From Paraburkholderia phosphatilytica (lineage in GTDB: Bacteria; Pseudomonadota; Gammaproteobacteria; Burkholderiales; Burkholderiaceae), in assembly GCF_003443895.1 (NCBI RefSeq), contig NZ_QQOA01000007.1, positions 186,001-250,000 on the forward strand: 64,000 nt of DNA, read 5' to 3'. How positions within the stretch are numbered: position 1 is the stretch's first letter; each line of letters starts with the position of its first letter. A program made the translations under genes and the position numbers. The notes beneath the pieces are model-generated. The model was not told the origin of the DNA and ran no database searches. It saw only the letters and a program-made list of their open reading frames with translations. Shown one piece after another: positions 51,901-60,175 of this stretch.

Positions 51901-51926
51901 GACGCGCCAAGCGCGCGTCTTCTTTT
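51901..51926 (+). terminator. Terminator of the LysR gene
   Basis: GACGCGC (51901-51907) pairs with GCGCGTC (51913-51919), loop of five, followed by TTCTTTT. It starts six bases beyond the LysR stop codon. A second hairpin (GAAGCCCG / CGGGCTTC, 51979-52001) lies 50 bases further without a T-run. Confidence 0.75.
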
Positions 51927-52161
51927 GCGCTTCTCATTCGTAGAAGCGCGCTATCCCAGCACTATCTTCCTACGAGCCGAAGCCCGCATCAGTCGGGCTT
52001 CAGCGCGCGTTTCCAGCACGCGCGTATCTCAAATTGTTTTGAATTTCCAACAATTCATTTCGCGAATCGTCGGTTTATCCGGCGCTTCGACGCGCCTACA
52101 TTTCACCCTGTCGCAGCGCCGAACGGTCGGTGCCGCAAACGGATAGACACAGGAGTGGATC

Positions 52162-52458
52162 ATGAAGCGCACCCTTTTCGCAGGTCTCGTTCTTTCGTTC
52201 GCAGTGGCTGCACCGGCATTCGCTGACGGTGGCGGCATCGGCCACGCAGGCAGCTACAACGACTACTCGTGGGCCGGCAAGGCCACGCAGTCGCGCGCCG
52301 ACGTTCGCGCTGAACTCAACGCGTCGTATCGCGACGGCACGCTGCCCGCGCTGAACAAGACCACGTACCCGAGCCAGGGTCTCATCGGCAGCACGCAAGC
52401 GGAACGTCTCGCGGTTCAGGAAAACCATCGCGAAGAACGTCTCGCCCGTGCTCAGTAA
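52162..52458 (+). CDS. DUF4148 domain exported protein
   Basis: A 98-residue protein with AGGAG 6 bases before the ATG. The signal peptide MKRTLFAGLVLSFAVAAPAFA ends at residue 21. The mature part carries the DUF4148 pattern TQSRADVRAELNASYRDGTLPALNKTTYPSQGLIGSTQAERLAVQENHREERLAR. These small periplasmic proteins are abundant in Burkholderiaceae and their role is unknown. A possible 21-codon gene follows 35 bases downstream. Confidence 0.88.
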   Translation: MKRTLFAGLVLSFAVAAPAFADGGGIGHAGSYNDYSWAGKATQSRADVRAELNASYRDGTLPALNKTTYPSQGLIGSTQAERLAVQENHREERLARAQ

Positions 52459-52493
52459 GTTGAACGCTGGATGATCGATCGAGGAGTCACATC

Positions 52494-52559
52494 ATGAGCC
52501 CATCACAACTCGACGACTGGAACGACGACGTACCCGTGTGGGTTCCGTTCCGTCACTGA
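52494..52559 (+). CDS. Possible 21-residue microprotein
   Basis: A short frame from ATG 52494 to TGA 52557-52559 encodes MSPSQLDDWNDDVPVWVPFRH. It has an excellent ribosome-binding site (GAGGAG at 52481-52486, seven bases before the ATG). The peptide is acidic and Trp/Pro-containing with no membrane segment. It follows the DUF4148 gene on the same strand and precedes a long hairpin (52569-52624). Translation is suggested only by the start signal; conservation is unknown. Confidence 0.4.
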   Translation: MSPSQLDDWNDDVPVWVPFRH

Positions 52560-52568
52560 ACGCAACGA

Positions 52569-52624
52569 GGCCCGGCTGAACGCGTGAATAAATGCCATCA
52601 TTCATCGGTGCGTTCAGTCGGGCC
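52569..52624. terminator. Long hairpin between convergent genes
   Basis: GGCCCGGCTGAACGC (52569-52583) pairs with GCGTTCAGTCGGGCC (52610-52624) with a single G-T wobble, and the 26-base loop contains an inner TGAAT/ATTCA pair. No T-run follows on either strand. It lies between the microprotein frame and the convergent nucleoside permease-like gene and could end both transcripts. Confidence 0.6.
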
Positions 52625-52658
52625 CCGGTTCATCAGCACGACTTCAGTACATTGAAAT

Positions 52659-53726
52659 TCAGCGAGCCGGCACACCCTGCTGCCAATCGTCCCAATGCGT
52701 GACGATGTCCTGCACGAGCGGATTGCCCGCGCGGAACAGATTGTCCACCGCGATCGGGAAACCACCCTGCGACGTGTAGTTCAACAGATTATCGACACTG
52801 GTCTGCCCCGGATGCGGCCGGTCGAAGTCCGAACCCGCACGCAGCACCGCGACGCGATCCAGATCGACACGCTGTGCGGCCGCCGCGCGCTTCAGCGCCT
52901 CGTAGGTCGCGTTGTCTTCCTGCTGCGTCGTGCAGTACACGCCCTTGCCGTCCGTGAGGATCTTCGTCCATTCGCGCGCGCGGTTGCCGATCGCGGTACC
53001 TGACCACCACGTATCGCCCGCGAGCGTGTCGCACTGAATCACCGACGGCGGCCGGTTCGCCGGCGCATAGCGGTATTTCGCGCGCGCCGCACGCGCCTGC
53101 CTGTTGTCTTCCAGCTCGACATCCTTCGACAGCGCGAACGCCGCATCCGCGAGCTTCGGGTTCAGCTGGAACACCTCGGTGCGATAGTCGAGCGGCGGCT
53201 TCTGCGTCGGGTTCTTCGTGTTGATGCCGAGGTAGCCGCCATGCCAGCTGCGCGGCGCGTCGCGCGCATCGATCTCCCACTGGATGCCGAAGTCGACCAG
53301 ATACTTCGCCCACGCCGCCGAACCGAGCGTGCCGCGCGACGGATCGATACCGGCGATGCCCGCGATCATGAAATACGTGTGCCGCAGATCGAACTGCGGC
53401 GACAGCGTCAGCGCCATCATCGAAGCGGCCGCGTTCGCGTGACCCATACCGGTCGTCATCACGCAGATGTCCTGCTGGTTGCAGTGCACGGCCGGATAGT
53501 CAGCCGACAGACCCACGACCGGAATGTCTTCCCACGGTCCAAGCTGGTCGAGCCAGACCTTGCCCTCGGGTCCGAACATCGACACGATCATCACCTTGAC
53601 CTGACGAGGTTGCGCCGCTGCCGCAGCATTCTGCGCAGCCGAGGACGAATGATTGGCGGACGGCAGCGCGCACGCGGCGAGCGTCAACGCGGCGGCACAG
53701 GCCAGGGTGAACCGGAACAGCTTCAT
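52659..53726 (-). CDS. Purine nucleoside permease-like lipoprotein (NUP family)
   Basis: A 355-residue protein. The start at 53726 gives a lipoprotein signal MKLFRFTLACAAALTLAAC with the lipobox Cys at residue 19; the in-frame extension upstream lacks this logic. The remaining chain (VKVMIVSMFGPEGKVWLDQLGPWEDIPVVGLSADYPAVHCNQQDICVMTTGMGHANAAASMMAL...FMIAGIAGIDPSRGTLGSAAWAKYLVDFGIQWEIDAR) is the NUP/purine-nucleoside permease family, whose fold resembles nucleoside phosphorylases. It may bind or transfer nucleosides in the periplasm. AAGGGA precedes the ATG. Confidence 0.82.
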   Translation of the reverse strand: MKLFRFTLACAAALTLAACALPSANHSSSAAQNAAAAAQPRQVKVMIVSMFGPEGKVWLDQLGPWEDIPVVGLSADYPAVHCNQQDICVMTTGMGHANAAASMMALTLSPQFDLRHTYFMIAGIAGIDPSRGTLGSAAWAKYLVDFGIQWEIDARDAPRSWHGGYLGINTKNPTQKPPLDYRTEVFQLNPKLADAAFALSKDVELEDNRQARAARAKYRYAPANRPPSVIQCDTLAGDTWWSGTAIGNRAREWTKILTDGKGVYCTTQQEDNATYEALKRAAAAQRVDLDRVAVLRAGSDFDRPHPGQTSVDNLLNYTSQGGFPIAVDNLFRAGNPLVQDIVTHWDDWQQGVPAR

Positions 53727-53757
53727 CGTTGTTATTCCCTTCGTTTGAATGTGAAAG

Positions 53758-54663
53758 TCATGCACGCGGCACGTCGGGCTCGAAGAACACCCAGCGCACC
53801 TGCGGAAAAGTGGCCTGCAGATCGGCTTCGATCACGTTGATCGCATCCACCATCGCGCGGCCGCTCTCGTAGTCGATCATCTCGGCCTGCACCGCGACGA
53901 CCACATGATGCCCCCATTGCAGCGTGATCAGATTGATGATGCTGCGAATCTCGCTGCGCGCGTTCAGATGCGCCTCGATCGCGCGGCGCACCTCGGGGCT
54001 CGCCGATTCGCCGGTCATCATCGACTTCACCTCGCGCGCCACGAGCCACGCAATCACCATCAGCAGCAGACCGACGCCGATCGAGCCGAGCGCGTCGAAC
54101 ACCGGGTTGCCGGTGACGATGGTCGCGAGCACCGCGACGAATGCGATCGAAAGACCGGCGAGCGCGGCGATGTCCTCGCCCGCCACCACCAGCAGCTCCG
54201 ATTCTCGCGTCTCGCGAAACCAGCGCCACAGGGTTTTGTCCGGATGCTCCTTGCGGATCTCGCGCATCGCGCCCATCAGCGACAGCGTTTCCAGTACGAC
54301 CGACACGCCGAGCACCACGAGCGCGACGAACGCGTACTGCAACGGCTCGCGCGCGATCAGCCGGTGGATGCCTTCGTACACGGAAAACGCACCGCCCACA
54401 AAGAACAGCAGCAACGCGACGAGCAGCGAATAGAAGTAGATCACGCGGCCCGCGCCGAGCGGATGCAGCGGCGTGGCGGGCCGACGCGCTTGGCGCAGGC
54501 CGAACAGCAGCAGCAGCTGGTTGCCGCAGTCGGCGGTGGAGTGGATCGCCTCGGCGAACATCGAGCCCGAGCCGGTGAACGCGGCGGCCGCGTATTTGAT
54601 AGCGGCGATACCGAGGTTCGCGGCGAGCGCGTACAAAATGGCTTTCGGCGATTCTTCTTTCAT
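53758..54663 (-). CDS. Cation diffusion facilitator (CDF) family transporter
   Basis: A 301-residue inner-membrane metal/proton antiporter with six predicted membrane segments and a C-terminal cytoplasmic domain. TM2 contains EAIHSTADCGNQ, the HxxxD metal-binding motif, and TM5 GEDIAALAGLSIAF with a matching Asp; PATPLHPLGAGRVIYFYSLLVALLLFF is the characteristic TM2-3 region. It belongs to the DUF-rich CDF subgroup typified by FieF/ZitB-like proteins. The start at 54663 (MKEESPKAILYALAANLGIAAIKYAAAAFTGSGSM) fits the family; the in-frame extension is Pro/His-rich. Metal not predictable. Confidence 0.85.
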   Translation of the reverse strand: MKEESPKAILYALAANLGIAAIKYAAAAFTGSGSMFAEAIHSTADCGNQLLLLFGLRQARRPATPLHPLGAGRVIYFYSLLVALLLFFVGGAFSVYEGIHRLIAREPLQYAFVALVVLGVSVVLETLSLMGAMREIRKEHPDKTLWRWFRETRESELLVVAGEDIAALAGLSIAFVAVLATIVTGNPVFDALGSIGVGLLLMVIAWLVAREVKSMMTGESASPEVRRAIEAHLNARSEIRSIINLITLQWGHHVVVAVQAEMIDYESGRAMVDAINVIEADLQATFPQVRWVFFEPDVPRA

Positions 54664-54772
54664 CGGCGGATCGTCTTGAGAGTCGTGCGGGTTGTGCGGA
54701 CTGTGTCGCAAACAGCGGGGCATCGGGCACGGCATGCCGGACACACCCAAGCACGCCGCGCACCCGCTCCTG

Positions 54773-54799
54773 AAAAAAGCAACGGGCCTGACCGGCCCG
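54773..54799 (-). terminator. Rho-independent terminator of the glutamate dehydrogenase gene
   Basis: On the minus strand a CGGGCC / GGCCCG stem with a 5-base loop is followed by TTGCTTTTTT, about 75 bases beyond the gene stop codon. The 211-base gap to the CDF gene shows nothing else. Confidence 0.75.
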
Positions 54800-54874
54800 C
54801 TGCAGTGAAGCATACAACAGTGTCATCGTCGCGAAGGCGTAACGAAGAAGCGGATGTGACGGAGCGACGCGCGC

Positions 54875-57800
54875 CTACCCCGCTCTTTCCAGCGCCGCCA
54901 TTTCGCGCACGATCACGAGCAGCATCGACAGGCTCGCGCCGCCTGTCGCGCGCTGCTCCGCGAGCATCCGCGCGTAGCGTTCGAGCGGCGCCGTGTGCGT
55001 GTCGCGCCATGCATCCACTGCCTCACCCGCACTCGCCGCCGACGGCGAATGCGCGAGCACGCTCGCCGTCAGCGCGCGCTTCAGACGCGCGAGTTCGGCC
55101 AGCGCCGCGGCACGCGCGAGCATGTCCCAATGCGTCGGAGTCGGCAGCGCATTCGCGCGCTCGCCGATCCAGCCGTAATTCAGCTGCGTGCCGAGCGCGA
55201 AGTAGACGCCCGCGACCACTTCGAGGCTGCGCTCGCTGCTCGTCGCCACTTCCGCGATATCGAGCAGCGCCGCCGAGATGTCGCCGCTCGCCACCCGTAC
55301 CGCGAGTTCGCTATCCACGCCCGCATCGACCAGCACACGCTGCCGCTCGGACAGCGTATCGAGCGCATCGGGCGGCAACAGCGACGGCAGCTGTGGCGCG
55401 AGCCGCTCCACCGCTTCGCGGCAGCGCGCGAGCAGCGCATTGCGGCTGCCGGTTTCGACCGTGCCCGTCTGCATCTGCCGCAGGAACCACGCGGCCGCGC
55501 GCTCCACCAGCCGCGCAACGTCGACGAACATGCGCGCCTGGATGTCGTCGGGCACGCGGTTGTCGAGCGCATCGATGCTGCGCCATACGTCGTCGAGCCC
55601 GAACACGTCGCGCGCCATGATGCACGCGCGCACGATGTCGCTCGCCGCCGCGTCGGTCTCCTCCATCAGCCGGTGCACAAACTCGCAGCCCACCCGGTTC
55701 ACGAGCGCGTTGGTCAGATGTGTCGCGAGAATCTCGCGGCGCAGCGGGTGCCGCTGCATCGGTTCCGCGAAACGCTGCTGCAACGGTTTCGGGAAATAGT
55801 CGACCAGCATCGACGCGACGAGCGGATCCTCCGGCACATCGGAATCGAGCAGCGCGTCGTACAGCCACATCTTGCTGTACGCGAGCAGCACCGCGCGTTC
55901 AGGGGTCGTCAAACCGAGCTTCGCGCTCTGCCGTTCAGTGACTTCGTCGTCGCTGGGCAGGAATTCGATTACGCGGTTCAGGCGACCGAGGCGTTCGAGC
56001 CAGCGCATCATGCGCGCTTCCGCATCGAGCAGCTCGACCGCGTAGCGACCCGCGATCGACAGCGCCTGGGTCTGGTAGTAGTTGTCGCGCAACACCAGCA
56101 GCCCCACCTCGTCGGTCATTTCGGCGAGCAATGCATTGCGCTGCTTCTCCGTCATCTCGCCGTCGGCCACCACGAGACCGAGCAGGATCTTGATGTTCAC
56201 CTCGTGATCCGAGCAGTCGACACCCGCGGAGTTGTCGATCGCATCGGTATTGATGCGGCCGCCGCGTTGCGCGAACTCGATGCGGCCCAGCTGCGTGAGC
56301 CCGAGGTTGCCGCCTTCCGCGACCACCTTGCAACGCAGCTCCGCGCCGCTCACGCGCACCGCGTCGTTCGCGCGATCGCCCACCTGCGCATGCGTTTCGC
56401 GCGTCGCCTTCACGTACGTACCGATGCCGCCGTTGTAGAGCAGATCCACCGGCGCGAGCAGGATCGCGCGCACCAGATCGGCCGGCGCCAGCGCGGGCGC
56501 GTTGATGCCGAGCGCGCTCTGCACCTGCGCGGATAGCGGAATCGCCTTCGCGGTGCGCGGAAACACGCCGCCGCCCGCCGAGATCAACGAAGGATCGTAG
56601 TCGGACCAGCTCGAGCGTTCGAGTGCAAACAGTCGGTTGCGCTCCGCGAAGCTCGTGACCGGATCGGGATTCGGGTCGAGGAAGATGTGCCGGTGATCGA
56701 ACGCCGCGACCAGGCGAATGTGCTCGGACAGCAGCATGCCGTTGCCGAACACGTCGCCCGACATGTCGCCCACGCCCACTGCGCTGAACGCGGTGGTCTG
56801 CGTATCGACGCCCATCTCGCGGAAGTGCCGCTTCACCGACTCCCACGCGCCGCGCGCGGTGATGCCCATCTTCTTGTGGTCGTAGCCGACCGAGCCGCCG
56901 GATGCAAACGCATCGTCGAGCCAGAAGCCGTATTCCTGCGAGATCGCGTTCGCGAAATCGGAGAAGGTCGCGGTGCCCTTGTCCGCCGCCACCACGAGAT
57001 ACGGATCGTCGGGGTCGTGCCGCACCACCTGCCTGGGCGGCACGATCGCGTCCACGGTACGGTTGTCGGTCAGATCGAGCAGACCGCGCAGGAAGGTCTG
57101 ATAACACGCGATGCCTTCGCGCATCCACAGCTCGCGGTCTCCCGGCGGCGGCGGATTCTTCACGACGAAGCCGCCCTTCGATCCCACCGGCACGATCACG
57201 ACGTTCTTCACCATCTGCGCCTTCATCAGCCCGAGCACTTCCGTACGGAAATCCTCGCGACGGTCGGACCAGCGCAAACCGCCGCGCGCAACGCGTCCGC
57301 CACGCAGATGCACGCCCTCCACACGCGGCGAGTACACCCAGATCTCGAACATCGGCTTCGGTTCCGGCAGGCCGGGTACTTTCGCGGGATCGAACTTGCA
57401 CGACAGAAACGGCTTCGGTGCATCGTGCTCATCGCGCAGGAAGTAGTTGGTCCGCACGGTCGCGCTGATCACGCCGAGAAACTGCCGCAGGATGCGGTCT
57501 TCGTCGAGGTTCGGCACCTGGTCGAGCGCCTGGCCGATCGCATTCAGGAGCGCCTCGGATTTCGCTTCGCGCGCGTCGCCGAGCGCGGGATCGAAACGCG
57601 CGATAAACAGTTCCACCAGTTGCCGGGCGATGGCCGGGTTGCCGGTCAGCGCGCGCTCGATATACGCGTCGCTGAAGGTCGAACCGACCTGGCGCAGATA
57701 CTTCGCATACGCGCGCAGAATCGTGACCTCGCGCGCACCGAGATGCGCGCGCAGCACGAGGCGGTTGAAATCGTCGTTCTCGATCGCGCCGGTCCAGACC

Positions 57801-59770
57801 TGCTCGAACGCCGCCTCGAACAGATGCTTGACGCGCTCGATGTCGAACTCGGCATCATCGGCAAGTTCGAGGCCGAAGTCGTGGATCCACGCGGGCTGCA
57901 CGTCCGGTGCTTCGATCAGATACGGGCGCTCTTCGTCCACGCGTACGCCGAGATGCTCGAGCATCGGCAGGCTGCGCGACAGCGCGATCGGCGCGCCGGT
58001 TCGATATACCTTGAAGCGGAACGCGCGCGGCCCCGCTTCGATCGGCCGGTACAGGTTCATCGCGAGACGCTCGCTGCCCTGCACGCGTTCGATCAGCTCG
58101 ATATCGCGTACCGCAGTGCGCGCCGCGTAGTCGTCGCGATAGCCGGCGGGGAACGAATCGCCATAGCGTTGCAGCAGCCGGTTGCCCTGCTCTTCGCCGT
58201 ACGCGTCGAGCAAGGCATCTGCAAGATCGTCCTGCCAGCGGCGCGTGGCCTGTACGAGGCGCGCTTCCAGTTCGCGCGTATCGACTTCGCGCATCGCGCC
58301 GGGTTCCGCATGCACGACGAAGTGAATCCGCGCGAGCGTCGACTCCGACAGCAGCGGCGTGAACTCCACGTTGTTGCCGTTGTACGCATCCATCAGCAGC
58401 GCCGCGACGCGCCGGCGCAGATCGGTGTTGTACTTGTCGCGCGGCACGAAGAGCAGGCACGACACGAAGCGGTCGAAGCGGTCGCGCCGCACGAACAGCC
58501 GCGTGCGCTGATGTTCCTGCAGCCGCAACACGCCGAGCGCGAGATCGTACAGCTCCGCTTCGCTCGCCTGGAACAGCTCGTCGCGCGGCCAGGTTTCGAG
58601 CACGGTGACGAGCGATTTCGCGAGATGCCCCTTCGGCAGAAAACCCGCACGGCGCACGATGTTCGCGCACTTGCGCCGCACGATCGGAATCTCCGCGCTC
58701 GACACCATGTACGCCGTCGACGTATAGAGCCCGATGAAGCGCCGCTCGCCGACGGTCTTGCCGTTCGCGTCGGCGAGCTTCACGCCGACGTAGTCGAGAT
58801 AGCCAGGCCGGTGCACGGTGGCGCGCGTGTTCGCCTTGGTGAGGAAGATCGGCGACGCGCCCTCGATGATCGTGGCCGCGGCGGGCGGCAACGGCGTGAC
58901 GTCGTTCGCGCCCGCCGGCCGCCGGTCTTCGCGCAACAGGCCCTGGCCGGAGCCGGGCACGCCGCGCAGCCCGAGGCCGTCGCCGTGCTTCACCAGTTCG
59001 TAATCGCGCTGACCGAGAAACGTGAAGTGATCGGCGACCATCCACTCGACGAACGCGCGCGCCTCCACCGCATCGGCGCCGCTCTCCCTCGCCTTCATTT
59101 CCGCGATCGTCCTGCGCGCGGTGTCGATCATCTTCGGCCAGTCTTCCACCGATGCGCGCACATCGCCGAGCACCTTCACGATTTCGTCACGCAGCGCATC
59201 GAGCTTTGCCGCATCGCCGCATCGATCGACTTCGAAATGGATGAACGACGCGAGTTGCGATGACGATGACCCGGCATCCGCCGCCTGCGGTGCACGGCCC
59301 GAGTCCGCAGCGCCTCTGGCGTCGGCTGTCTCCGCGCCGAGACTCACGCGTTCGATCGCGCCATCGGCGCTGCGCCAGATGCGAAACACCGGGTGCAGCA
59401 CCGAATGCAGCGCGAGATGCAGACGGTTCACCGCCATCGAAACCGAATCGACGAGAAACGGCATGTCGTCGTTGACGATCTCGATCACGGTGTGATCCGA
59501 GTGCCAGCCGTGCTGCTCGAGTATCGGGTTGTAGACGCGCAGCCGTTCGTTGCCGGACACGAAACGCTGGGCCGTCTGCCAGTGCGCCATCGCGGCGCCG
59601 TATAGATCCGCGATGCCGCGGCTTTGAATGTCGTCCGCGTCGCCGAAATCGTAGTAGTGCCGCAAAAAAGGCTCGACGGCCGCGAAGGCCGGCTCGGGCA
59701 ACCGGCTCCGTGCAAACCCCACGACGTCGTCAATCAAATGTGCGACGGCTTCTTCGTTCTTTGCTTGCAT
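54875..59770 (-). CDS. gdhB: NAD-specific glutamate dehydrogenase, large (180-kDa class)
   Basis: A 1631-residue enzyme of the Bac_GDH family that oxidatively deaminates glutamate to 2-oxoglutarate. The catalytic core from about residue 815 reads RVARGGLRWSDRREDFRTEVLGLMKAQMVKNVVIVPVGSKGGFVVKNPP (catalytic Lys region), then GNLGLTQLGRIEFAQRGGRINTDAIDNSAGVDCSDHEVNIKI near the substrate and NAD sites. The N-terminal half has ACT-like regulatory parts and the C-terminal segment is helical. The ATG at 59770 has GGAGG five bases upstream; a GTG four codons earlier is less likely. The gene is monocistronic with a terminator, and its role fits use of amino acids such as those from hydroxyproline breakdown. 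Confidence 0.95.
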   Translation of the reverse strand: MQAKNEEAVAHLIDDVVGFARSRLPEPAFAAVEPFLRHYYDFGDADDIQSRGIADLYGAAMAHWQTAQRFVSGNERLRVYNPILEQHGWHSDHTVIEIVNDDMPFLVDSVSMAVNRLHLALHSVLHPVFRIWRSADGAIERVSLGAETADARGAADSGRAPQAADAGSSSSQLASFIHFEVDRCGDAAKLDALRDEIVKVLGDVRASVEDWPKMIDTARRTIAEMKARESGADAVEARAFVEWMVADHFTFLGQRDYELVKHGDGLGLRGVPGSGQGLLREDRRPAGANDVTPLPPAAATIIEGASPIFLTKANTRATVHRPGYLDYVGVKLADANGKTVGERRFIGLYTSTAYMVSSAEIPIVRRKCANIVRRAGFLPKGHLAKSLVTVLETWPRDELFQASEAELYDLALGVLRLQEHQRTRLFVRRDRFDRFVSCLLFVPRDKYNTDLRRRVAALLMDAYNGNNVEFTPLLSESTLARIHFVVHAEPGAMREVDTRELEARLVQATRRWQDDLADALLDAYGEEQGNRLLQRYGDSFPAGYRDDYAARTAVRDIELIERVQGSERLAMNLYRPIEAGPRAFRFKVYRTGAPIALSRSLPMLEHLGVRVDEERPYLIEAPDVQPAWIHDFGLELADDAEFDIERVKHLFEAAFEQVWTGAIENDDFNRLVLRAHLGAREVTILRAYAKYLRQVGSTFSDAYIERALTGNPAIARQLVELFIARFDPALGDAREAKSEALLNAIGQALDQVPNLDEDRILRQFLGVISATVRTNYFLRDEHDAPKPFLSCKFDPAKVPGLPEPKPMFEIWVYSPRVEGVHLRGGRVARGGLRWSDRREDFRTEVLGLMKAQMVKNVVIVPVGSKGGFVVKNPPPPGDRELWMREGIACYQTFLRGLLDLTDNRTVDAIVPPRQVVRHDPDDPYLVVAADKGTATFSDFANAISQEYGFWLDDAFASGGSVGYDHKKMGITARGAWESVKRHFREMGVDTQTTAFSAVGVGDMSGDVFGNGMLLSEHIRLVAAFDHRHIFLDPNPDPVTSFAERNRLFALERSSWSDYDPSLISAGGGVFPRTAKAIPLSAQVQSALGINAPALAPADLVRAILLAPVDLLYNGGIGTYVKATRETHAQVGDRANDAVRVSGAELRCKVVAEGGNLGLTQLGRIEFAQRGGRINTDAIDNSAGVDCSDHEVNIKILLGLVVADGEMTEKQRNALLAEMTDEVGLLVLRDNYYQTQALSIAGRYAVELLDAEARMMRWLERLGRLNRVIEFLPSDDEVTERQSAKLGLTTPERAVLLAYSKMWLYDALLDSDVPEDPLVASMLVDYFPKPLQQRFAEPMQRHPLRREILATHLTNALVNRVGCEFVHRLMEETDAAASDIVRACIMARDVFGLDDVWRSIDALDNRVPDDIQARMFVDVARLVERAAAWFLRQMQTGTVETGSRNALLARCREAVERLAPQLPSLLPPDALDTLSERQRVLVDAGVDSELAVRVASGDISAALLDIAEVATSSERSLEVVAGVYFALGTQLNYGWIGERANALPTPTHWDMLARAAALAELARLKRALTASVLAHSPSAASAGEAVDAWRDTHTAPLERYARMLAEQRATGGASLSMLLVIVREMAALERAG

Positions 59771-60175
59771 GATGTCCTCCACATCGGGCGGCTATCGCTG
59801 TGCTTCGAAACTCGGATTCCGTGATCCGCGAGGCATAAGACGGCGCGACCAGGACGCGCGGCGGATCGCCATGGATTATGCGCCCGATACACAGCGCGCG
59901 CGATGTGCGAACGCACAAGAACGTCGGTGGTGGGACCCCATGCATGCGCCGTACGAACGCGAAAAACCCGTACCCGCCGCTATGTGCGGAAGCGCACGCA
60001 AGCGGCCAGTTCGCCAGGGTTCGCCTGATGACGCCGCAAGGGTCGATGCACTAGGCTGAGAAGGTTCCGCGAGCCGATGTTTAGGTCAACATAAGCATTT
60101 CCAGGCCGTGGATACCGAACGCTGTTGTCGAATTTTCCGGGGTTGTCCGACGCCAGAATTCGTGGAGACAGCATC
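59771..60175. promoter_or_regulatory. Divergent control region of gdhB and the FapF-like gene
   Basis: This 405-base gap has no supported gene. It holds two related dyads: TGTGCGaaCGCACA (59904-59917, a perfect 14-base palindrome) and GTGCGgaagCGCAC (59984-59997), about 80 bases apart. The sequence just before 60176 is AT-richer (60075-60145) and probably holds the barrel gene promoter; GGAG lies 9 bases before its ATG. Confidence 0.5.

Noticed and set aside
56687-59263. 858-codon open frame on the + strand
   Set aside because: Shadow of the glutamate dehydrogenase; no recognisable family, high Arg/His/Ala.
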